In this document: one piece after another, positions 59,180 through 64,000 of the stretch
Layout: the number at the start of each line of letters is the position of its first letter
Numbering within the stretch: position 1 is the first letter of the stretch
Source of the DNA: Akkermansia sp.
GTDB lineage: Bacteria; Verrucomicrobiota; Verrucomicrobiia; Verrucomicrobiales; Akkermansiaceae
Reading direction: 5' to 3'
Length of the DNA stretch: 64,000 nt
Assembly: GCA_017521405.1 (NCBI GenBank)
Contig: JAFXCP010000027.1
Location: forward strand, 41,264 to 105,263
Notes under the pieces: model-generated
What the model was told of the DNA's origin: nothing
Database searches by the model: none
The model's input: the letters and a program-made list of their open reading frames with translations, nothing else
Made by a program: the position numbers and the translations under genes

Positions 59180-61594
59180 TTATTTTTGCTTGTGCAATTT
59201 AATTTCTCCGCCGCGTTGGCGGAGGCGCTGGGGCTCCGGGCGTTTGAGGCGCAGATGTACACGATGGCGATACCCCCCGGACCATGTGGTGACACGCGTG
59301 GTGCCGAAGCGGGCTTTATCCGTCTCGTGCCCGGCACCGGCCGGCGAAGCCGTGGGAGCCGCAGGAACATCCCGTTGCACCTTTTGGAGCAGCCGTACAA
59401 AGTCCGAATCAGCGGCAGCTTCCTCTTGGAGTTTGCTGCTTGCCGGTGCGGGAGTTGGGCTGGTTACCGGCTCCGGCAGGGCATTATCCGCATCCCGGGC
59501 TTGGATAATGGCTTCCATGTCGGGGTCTTTCTTCAGCAGCTCGGCAGCTTCCTGCTCCGGCTGCACTCTATCCAGCAAATCCTCCCCGGGCTTTTTCTTG
59601 GCATCCGGATGGTTGCGGAGAAAGTTTTCAAACTCCGGGTCCGGCTCCGCGCCGTTTTGGATAGCGCGGTCGTACGAGCGCGCAGCCTCCGGCATTTTAC
59701 CCACCTCCGCGTAAAGCCGCGCCATGTTATAATGGGCATCCCCCAAGCCGGGTTTGAGTTTTAAGGCTGCGGCAAAATGTTTCAGGGCAAGCTCGTATTC
59801 GCCACTTACACCCTCAATGTTAGCTAAATAGAAGAAAGCTTCCGCATTGCCGGGGTCCAGCTCCACTGTGCGGGCAAACATGCGGGCAGCCTCCGGCAGC
59901 ATATCCCGGCGGTAAAAACTCACGCCGGAAAGGAAATAGGAAATAGCCAAATCCGGAGCCAGACGAGAGGCCCGGTTAAAATACTCCAGCGCCTCCTCCC
60001 CCTTGTTTCGGTAGAGAAGGATAGTACCTAAATTCACCAGCCCTGCCACATGATCCGGCTGGGCATCGTACAGCGTGCGATACAGTTGCTCCGCTGCCGT
60101 GTACCGCCCTCGTGAAAAAGCCTTGGCCGCCAAATCCGCCAGCGTCTTTACCTGCAAACCATCCCGTACAGCCTGAGCACTATCCGCAGAACTTTTCGTC
60201 TCATGCGCCACACTTTCCATCAGGCGGCGCTCTGCATCCGTCAAATCCAGACTACTCTCCTCCTCCAGCTTTTGCAGCGCACTCAGCGTGGCCGGGTCCT
60301 GATTTTTGAGCTGCTTGTACGTCTCGATAAGCAGCTTGCGCCCCTCCTCCTGCATTTGCAGAGAACGCCGTTGCTTTGCAATTACCTGCCGCAAAAGCTC
60401 ATTCTCCTCCGCCAGAGCAGGATCCACCGCAGCTTTCCCCTGCTGCTGCTGCAAATCGGCCTCCAGATTATTCAGCCGCTCCGTCAGCTCCGATACACGG
60501 CGCCGGTAGCCCATATTCTCATCGTAAATCCCCGTCATCTCCTCGCGCAAGCGGTCGGCCTCCGTGCGAGCCGCCTCCAACTGCTGGTTGAGTACGGCAT
60601 TTTGGTCTGCGCTGCCGGCCTGCTGCCCCTCCAGCTCAGCAATGCGAGCCAAAGCATCCTTCAACTTCTGGTCCAAACTCAGATTTTGGTCCAGCAGAGC
60701 CTTCGTCTTTTCCGGACTATTCAGTTCCACAATAGCACGCAACTGCTCATTCTCCGCCTTAAGTGCATCGCGCTCCCGGGTAACACGCGCCAACTCCTCC
60801 TGAGTTTTGGCAAGAGTCGTCTCCAATTCCGCCACACGACTTTCCGCCTGCTGGCGAGCCTGCTCACTGGCGCGGTACTTAGCCTCCATCTCCGCAAGCT
60901 GCTGAGCAAGAGCATCAACCACCTTATTACCCGCAGAACGCTCCGAGGCAATTTGCTCCTGCAACTGCTCGTAACGCTCCCGGTACATCTTTTGCTCCAA
61001 CTGCACCTCCAGCAGCTGCTCCCTCTGGCTCTCAAAACGCGTATTCAGCTCCCGGTAAGCCTTGGCCATACGCCGGCACTCCTCCTGGGCAGCCGCAAGG
61101 GCATTGTACAGCTTCTTATCCGTATTGTGGTAATCCGGCAGCTCAATTGGGCGGTACTCCGTGGAAAGCGGCGCACTGCTCCCCGCCATCTCCAAACTCA
61201 GAGGTCGTCCCGGCTGCCGCCCGGTGGGAATGGGTGCCTCCGCCGCCTTCTTGCGGTATGCGGCCATATTCTCGGCTAGTATACGCCGCCGTGTAGAAAC
61301 CAAATTACTCTTCCAATTCGGGTAATCCTTAGCAATGCCTGCCAGCACTCGCTCCGCCTGCCGCCCCTTTTGCAGGGCTGCATTGTAATTCTGCTGCGTA
61401 GCCAGCTGCTCGGACTCCCGGCACAGGCGGTATGCTGTAAGGTACACCTCCGCCGGATCCTTGGGCACCTGCTGCTGCACCGGCACCCCGGCTTGCGCTC
61501 CTGCAGGAGCCTGCTGCGCCTGTAATACCGCCGTGCCACCAAGGGCAACACAGCACAGTACCTTAAACCACGACTTTGCAGACAGCATCGGCAT
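59180..61594 (-). CDS. Exported coiled-coil and TPR protein
   Basis: An 804-aa protein with an N-terminal signal peptide (FKVLCCVALGGTAVLQAQ), a Pro/Gln-rich linker, a long coiled coil (about residues 165-420; QLAEMEAKYRASEQARQQAE, many heptads) and TPR repeats (about 470-640; YTAAEQLYRTLYDAQPDHVAGL, GEEALEYFNRASRLAPD, LKHFAAALKLKPGLGDAHYNMARLY), then a Pro/Ala-rich acidic tail ending in a basic patch. It is probably a periplasmic or envelope scaffold; no enzymatic motif is seen. The ATG at 61594 is used; an ATG two codons later (61588) has a better AAGAG spacing. Confidence 0.8.
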   Translation of the reverse strand: MPMLSAKSWFKVLCCVALGGTAVLQAQQAPAGAQAGVPVQQQVPKDPAEVYLTAYRLCRESEQLATQQNYNAALQKGRQAERVLAGIAKDYPNWKSNLVSTRRRILAENMAAYRKKAAEAPIPTGRQPGRPLSLEMAGSSAPLSTEYRPIELPDYHNTDKKLYNALAAAQEECRRMAKAYRELNTRFESQREQLLEVQLEQKMYRERYEQLQEQIASERSAGNKVVDALAQQLAEMEAKYRASEQARQQAESRVAELETTLAKTQEELARVTRERDALKAENEQLRAIVELNSPEKTKALLDQNLSLDQKLKDALARIAELEGQQAGSADQNAVLNQQLEAARTEADRLREEMTGIYDENMGYRRRVSELTERLNNLEADLQQQQGKAAVDPALAEENELLRQVIAKQRRSLQMQEEGRKLLIETYKQLKNQDPATLSALQKLEEESSLDLTDAERRLMESVAHETKSSADSAQAVRDGLQVKTLADLAAKAFSRGRYTAAEQLYRTLYDAQPDHVAGLVNLGTILLYRNKGEEALEYFNRASRLAPDLAISYFLSGVSFYRRDMLPEAARMFARTVELDPGNAEAFFYLANIEGVSGEYELALKHFAAALKLKPGLGDAHYNMARLYAEVGKMPEAARSYDRAIQNGAEPDPEFENFLRNHPDAKKKPGEDLLDRVQPEQEAAELLKKDPDMEAIIQARDADNALPEPVTSPTPAPASSKLQEEAAADSDFVRLLQKVQRDVPAAPTASPAGAGHETDKARFGTTRVTTWSGGYRHRVHLRLKRPEPQRLRQRGGEIKLHKQK

Positions 61595-61614
61595 CTCTTT
61601 GCAATAACTGCTCC

Positions 61615-61642
61615 ATCATACTCAAAAACACTGCCAAATCAA
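61615..61642 (-). promoter_or_regulatory. Promoter of the coiled-coil/TPR gene
   Basis: On the - strand: TTGATT (61637-61642), 16-nt spacer, TATGAT (61615-61620). The leader is about 14 nt. Confidence 0.6.
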
Positions 61643-61715
61643 GTCGTAAACACGTATGCACCTCGATATGACACCCCTTCTCCCAAAAAAAATTATGAAA
61701 AAAATGATTTTTCTC

Positions 61716-61744
61716 TTGCCAAACGCCTTACCCTCCTGTATACT
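61716..61744 (+). promoter_or_regulatory. Promoter of tRNA-Met
   Basis: TTGCCA (61716-61721), 17-nt spacer, TATACT (61739-61744), about 29 nt before the mature tRNA. Confidence 0.7.
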
Positions 61745-61779
61745 CCGCTCCGCAAGCGGTGCCCCCGCTTCTTTCCAAT

Positions 61780-61847
<68 letters not shown>

Positions 61848-61851
<4 letters not shown>

Positions 61852-62023
61852 TTATGGGAGCGGTCGTAACCAAGACAACATGGTAACGGCCGCTCCTTTT
61901 TTGTGCCCGGATTTCAGCGACTTATAAAATCGCAACTCATAACGAAAAACGGACTTTCGGGGCTGATTTTGCATCCATTTCGCCCCCGTTTTGCAGCCAA
62001 AACGACTCGCTTAGACTCGTGCG
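61848..62023 (+). repeat. 176-bp direct repeat, copy 1 (tRNA-proximal)
   Basis: It starts at the last 4 bases of tRNA-Met and matches 63445-63620 with no gaps and about 15 mismatches by hand alignment (about 91 percent). It contains the tRNA terminator hairpin and about 120 bp of further conserved non-coding sequence (including GGACTTTCGGGGCTGATTTT). No ORF runs through it. Confidence 0.9.
61857..61902 (+). terminator. Terminator of tRNA-Met (in repeat copy 1)
   Basis: A 15-nt imperfect stem (61857-61871 with 61882-61896) is followed by TTTTTT. The same structure recurs in repeat copy 2 at 63454-63498, where several stem positions differ but pairing is kept. Confidence 0.85.
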
Positions 62024-62024
62024 T

Positions 62025-62038
62025 TCACAGTCACAAAA
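62025..62038 (+). repeat. 14-bp direct repeat, left boundary of cassette
   Basis: TCACAGTCACAAAA lies just after repeat copy 1 and is identical to 63429-63442, just before repeat copy 2. The two bracket 1390 bp with the toxin-like locus and the EEP gene; a target duplication or att core is possible. Confidence 0.75.
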
Positions 62039-62053
62039 GAAAAACAATCAGAC

Positions 62054-62082
62054 TTGAGCGGGTGACCGCTATATGATAAAAT
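62054..62082 (+). promoter_or_regulatory. Promoter of the small hydrophobic peptide mRNA
   Basis: TTGAGC (62054-62059), 17-nt spacer, TAAAAT (62077-62082). The leader of about 130 nt is rich in structure: CCACCA/TGGTGG at about 62099-62116 and TCAGCGG/CCGCTGA at 62136-62142 with 62157-62163. Confidence 0.6.
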
Positions 62083-62221
62083 TTTCCTGCTCTTCCGCCA
62101 CCACTCGTCTGGTGGGTGGCCATGTCACCTCTCAGCGGGGAGTATGCCAGCCCTGTCCGCTGAAGTGATGTGTCCGCATGGGTACGGAACAACAGAGAAC
62201 TAGGTTGGAGGAGAATCGACT

Positions 62222-62299
62222 ATGAACTACCGTATCATGGTTGAGCTGATTATGCTCATCTTACAGGCGATATTGTTTGTCATGAACTTTATACGCTGA
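62222..62299 (+). CDS. 25-residue hydrophobic peptide, candidate type I toxin
   Basis: The encoded peptide MNYRIMVELIMLILQAILFV plus MNFIR is a single predicted TM helix with a basic last residue, like type I toxins of the Fst/Ldr/Ibs kind and holin-like small peptides. The Shine-Dalgarno GGAGGAGA (62207-62214, 7 nt from the ATG) is far stronger than those of surrounding genes, which are mostly leaderless. The 130-nt structured leader, the strong SD and the downstream RNA with complementarity to its SD and start (62418-62492) make a toxin-antitoxin pair the best explanation. It is too short to be caught by gene finders. No homologue can be named; toxicity is inferred. Confidence 0.65.
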   Translation: MNYRIMVELIMLILQAILFVMNFIR

Positions 62300-62383
62300 G
62301 CCTAATCGGCACCGTCCGGTGGGGGTGACTCCTCCTCCGGACACCTCTATGTATAACTCAACAGGATTTTTCAAAACAAAACA

Positions 62384-62411
62384 TTGACTTTTTAATGAAA
62401 AGTTCTATAAT
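62384..62411 (+). promoter_or_regulatory. Consensus promoter of the antitoxin-like small RNA
   Basis: TTGACT (62384-62389), 16-nt spacer, perfect TATAAT (62406-62411), among the strongest promoters in the window. Transcription would begin at about 62418 and no ORF follows before the terminator. Confidence 0.8.
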
Positions 62412-62417
62412 GAGGTC

Positions 62418-62492
62418 GTCAGGAAACGGTAGTTCTGATAAACAATTCTCCTGAAACGCTCCCGCCTAGTCACCGGGGGCGTTTCTATTTTA
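62418..62492 (+). ncRNA. About 75-nt small RNA, candidate RNA antitoxin
   Basis: A short transcript is defined by the promoter at 62384-62411 and an intrinsic terminator (12-bp stem 62453-62464 with 62474-62485, then TATTTTA). Its 5' half carries ACGGTAGTTC (62426-62435), the exact complement of GAACTACCGT at 62224-62233 in the peptide gene, and ATTCTCCT (62445-62452), the exact complement of AGGAGAAT at 62209-62216 over the Shine-Dalgarno. The blocks are in the correct antiparallel order, with 9 and 7 unpaired nt between them. It would mask both SD and start codon, as in type I antitoxins, although it is encoded on the same strand as the target. Confidence 0.7.
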
Positions 62493-62524
62493 CCCCCTTG
62501 TGAACTTGTTCATGAATCCCCAGC

Positions 62525-62553
62525 TTGACTTACCGCTCCTTTTTCATTATACT
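62525..62553 (+). promoter_or_regulatory. Promoter of the EEP-family gene
   Basis: TTGACT (62525-62530), 17-nt spacer, TATACT (62548-62553), 12 nt before the ATG at 62566. This rules out the earlier GTG/ATG starts at 62500 and 62512 for this transcript. Confidence 0.75.
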
Positions 62554-62565
62554 CCCGGCATTTGC

Positions 62566-63246
62566 ATGAGGATTATCAGCTGGAATGCACAAGGGAAGTT
62601 TCGCGAGAAGTTTCCGGAAATCCGGAAGCTTTCGGGCGATATCTATATCATCCAGGAATGTGAGAATCCCTTGCATTGTCGTAACAGAGAGTACCGAGAA
62701 TTCGCTGCAGGCGGGTTATGGTGGGGAGATAACAAGAATAAGGGCTTGGGCATTTTTGTAGCACCTCATGTCAGCATTACAGATAACGCGTGGGAACCTC
62801 TTTGTCTTAGACAATTTGCATGCGTTCGTGTGAATGATAGCTTTGACCTGTTAGCTGTATGGGCAAAGTTTCGCTACATTGAGGAGTATTATATATACCA
62901 CCATCTGCACGCGTCCAAATATCACTCCCAAATGGTAGTAATGGGAGATTTTAACAGCAACAAGTGCTTGGACAAAAAAACGGGCAGAGGACAACGTAAC
63001 CATAGTTCAGTCGTTCAAATGCTGGCTGCCGCCGGATTATGTTCCGCATATCATCATATACAAAATGAGGCTCAGGGAGAAGAAAGTATACCCACTTTTT
63101 TTCTGCATAGACATGCCAATAGACCTTACCATATCGATTACGCTTTTGCAGCGCCCGAGCGCATACGCGACTGCTACATCGAAACGTTCACCAATTGGCT
63201 CGCAATATCAGATCATCGTCCTCTCATATTAGAAATTGAAGATTAA
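62566..63246 (+). CDS. Endonuclease/exonuclease/phosphatase (EEP) family protein
   Basis: A 226-aa cytosolic protein of the EEP/DNase I-like fold. It begins MRIISWNAQGKF (metal-binding Asn), then DIYIIQECENP (Glu ligand), MVVMGDFNSN (catalytic Asp and Asn) and ISDHRPLILEI (catalytic Asp-His), the complete active-site set. Substrates could be DNA, RNA, phosphoinositide-like or other phosphodiesters; none can be chosen. The sequence is AT-richer than the chromosome, indicating transfer. It lies inside the repeat-bounded cassette beside the toxin-like locus and may be a defence nuclease (inference). Confidence 0.85.
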   Translation: MRIISWNAQGKFREKFPEIRKLSGDIYIIQECENPLHCRNREYREFAAGGLWWGDNKNKGLGIFVAPHVSITDNAWEPLCLRQFACVRVNDSFDLLAVWAKFRYIEEYYIYHHLHASKYHSQMVVMGDFNSNKCLDKKTGRGQRNHSSVVQMLAAAGLCSAYHHIQNEAQGEESIPTFFLHRHANRPYHIDYAFAAPERIRDCYIETFTNWLAISDHRPLILEIED

Positions 63247-63247
63247 C

Positions 63248-63358
63248 CTCCATCAGCTCGGTAAAGAGCACGTGGACTTGCCCGGCTCTAACCTGCTGCA
63301 GACTCTCGTGAAGCCCAACAATATGACCCTCACGCAAAATGAGTCAAGCCGATTTTAG
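63248..63358 (+). other. Possible 3' fragment of a lost gene
   Basis: An open stretch ends at TAG 63356-63358 and reads HQLGKEHVDLPGSNLLQTLV then KPNNMTLTQNESSRF. It starts without a start codon right after the EEP gene and looks like real coding sequence with no body. Family unknown. The remaining bases to 63428 are AT-rich and hold nothing I recognise. Confidence 0.35.
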
Positions 63359-63428
63359 GGGCAATTTTCAGAAAATGGCATCATTTTTCACAAACAGTTT
63401 ATGCACAATGCGTTAGAGTTACTAAAAA

Positions 63429-63442
63429 TCACAGTCACAAAA
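63429..63442 (+). repeat. 14-bp direct repeat, right boundary of cassette
   Basis: TCACAGTCACAAAA, identical to 62025-62038, two bases before repeat copy 2. Confidence 0.75.
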
Positions 63443-63444
63443 AG

Positions 63445-63620
63445 GCTATTATGGGAGCGGTCGTAACCAGGACAAAATGATAACGACCGCTCCTTTTTCA
63501 TGCCTGGATTTCAGCGACTTATAAAATAGCAACTCATAACGCAAACCGGACTTTCGGGGCTGATTTTGCACCCATGTTGCTCCCGTTTTGCAGCCAAAAG
63601 GACTCGCTTAGACTCGTGCG
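63445..63620 (+). repeat. 176-bp direct repeat, copy 2
   Basis: The same length as copy 1 with about 15 substitutions and no gaps. It retains the terminator hairpin (stem 63454-63468 with 63479-63493, then five T) but lacks the tRNA body upstream; only the terminal GCTA of the tRNA is included. Confidence 0.9.
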
Positions 63621-63802
63621 GTTGGCGCGAGCTCAATTAGGGGCTGTTTCAGATTTGCTGATGCCCAAGTGATGCCTTAATGACAAAAAAAGTAGCAGTC
63701 CAGCCTTGCTTGTCTTTGTAACACTCGTTACAAAGGGTTGATGATAAAACAAATATACAAACAAAGGGGTTGGATTGCCACCAGCGCTATTGTCCGCCAT
63801 AA

Positions 63803-64000
63803 TTGCATGATGTGCAAGGTATTTTGATTGATGAAAAGCACCTTGGGCCAAGTCGGGGCTTTGTGACGCTCTGCCTTAATGCGACAACCGGAGAGCCGCT
63901 GGAGATGGTCAGGGGTAGGGACAGCCGTTGTCCGGATGACTTCTTTAACAGATTTGAGCCCGAGCAGAAAGAGAAAATCAAGTTCCTTGGCATAGACCGT
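63803..64000 (+). mobile_element. ISL3-like transposase fragment, cut by the window edge
   Basis: The frame from about 63803 reads GILIDEKHLGPSRGFVTLCL, then NATTGEPLEMVRGR and EKIKFLGIDR, the DDE-domain start of ISL3-family transposases (IDE-x-x-GP-x-GFVT and the second Asp in GIDR). A TAA at 63800-63802 closes the frame upstream, and the usual N-terminal zinc-finger/HTH domain is not found before it, so the gene is 5'-truncated or frameshifted. Its 3' part lies outside the window. The element's left end should fall between 63621 and 63800, where I see no coding sequence. Confidence 0.65.

Noticed and set aside
62222-62299. Reading the 25-residue ORF as a leader peptide that attenuates the EEP gene.
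   Set aside because: It lacks a run of regulatory codons, the EEP gene has its own promoter (62525-62553), and a terminated small RNA lies between them.
62500-62565. The GTG at 62500 or ATG at 62512 as start of the EEP gene.
   Set aside because: A TTGACT-17-TATACT promoter at 62525-62553 lies downstream of both; the EEP fold starts exactly at the ATG at 62566.

Overview
The window looks like a chromosomal segment of a Gram-negative, GC-rich bacterium of the Verrucomicrobiota, most likely an Akkermansia-like gut organism. The evidence is a PEP-CTERM protein, a giant repeat-rich autotransporter, BamA, LpxI (lipid A), a secreted GH2 beta-galactosidase with two discoidin-like carbohydrate-binding domains, and pyruvate:ferredoxin oxidoreductase beside a pyruvate-dehydrogenase-type complex. 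Taxonomy is inferred from gene content only. Many genes have a sigma70-like promoter whose -10 box lies only 6-12 nt before the start codon, so leaderless or nearly leaderless mRNAs appear common here; I used this to choose several starts.

Layout. 1-9.3 kb: a giant autotransporter, cut by the window edge and broken by an apparent one-base frameshift near 5940. 9.6-14.0: secreted beta-galactosidase. 14.1-15.0: a solitary phage-type major capsid gene. 15.3-21.0: LMW phosphatase, queE, and a pdhA-pdhB-E2-lpxI operon. 21.1-25.1: a C39-like peptidase and divergent bamA. 25.2-31.3: an AT-richer defence island with a four-gene operon (caspase-like protease, Nudix-like/TIR, TIR, TIR-SLOG) and a divergent AbiC-like membrane protein. 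31.3-32.3: a CMP-sialic-acid synthetase/GT29-like gene, out of frame at an (AC)6 tract and fused to an Rhs remnant. 32.5-46.1: housekeeping genes (holA, mnmG, an outer-membrane barrel, prepilin peptidase, tRNA-Gln, prfA, prmC, ppx, ssb, ispE, a siroheme-decarboxylase-like gene). 46.2-50.5: a PEP-CTERM protein sharing a long module with the autotransporter. 50.6-61.6: a U32/RlhA-like gene with an IF-1-like gene, an AsmA-like protein, a small lipoprotein, nifJ and a coiled-coil/TPR protein. 61.8-64.0: tRNA-Met followed by 176-bp direct repeats enclosing a small cassette, then an ISL3-like transposase fragment.

Two loci stand out. The defence operon joins a caspase-like protease to three different TIR proteins, one carrying a SLOG ligand-sensing domain. 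This resembles type IV Thoeris (TIR plus caspase) but adds a SLOG protein of the kind used in type I Thoeris. Second, the tRNA-Met cassette holds what looks like an unrecognised type I toxin-antitoxin pair: a 25-residue hydrophobic peptide with a strong ribosome binding site, and a downstream same-strand small RNA with its own promoter and terminator. Two collinear blocks of the RNA (10 and 8 nt) are perfectly complementary to the start codon and the Shine-Dalgarno of the peptide. An endonuclease/exonuclease/phosphatase-family gene completes the cassette, which is bounded by 14-bp repeats nested inside the 176-bp repeats.

All statements come from reading the sequence and from knowledge of protein families; no database search was possible.
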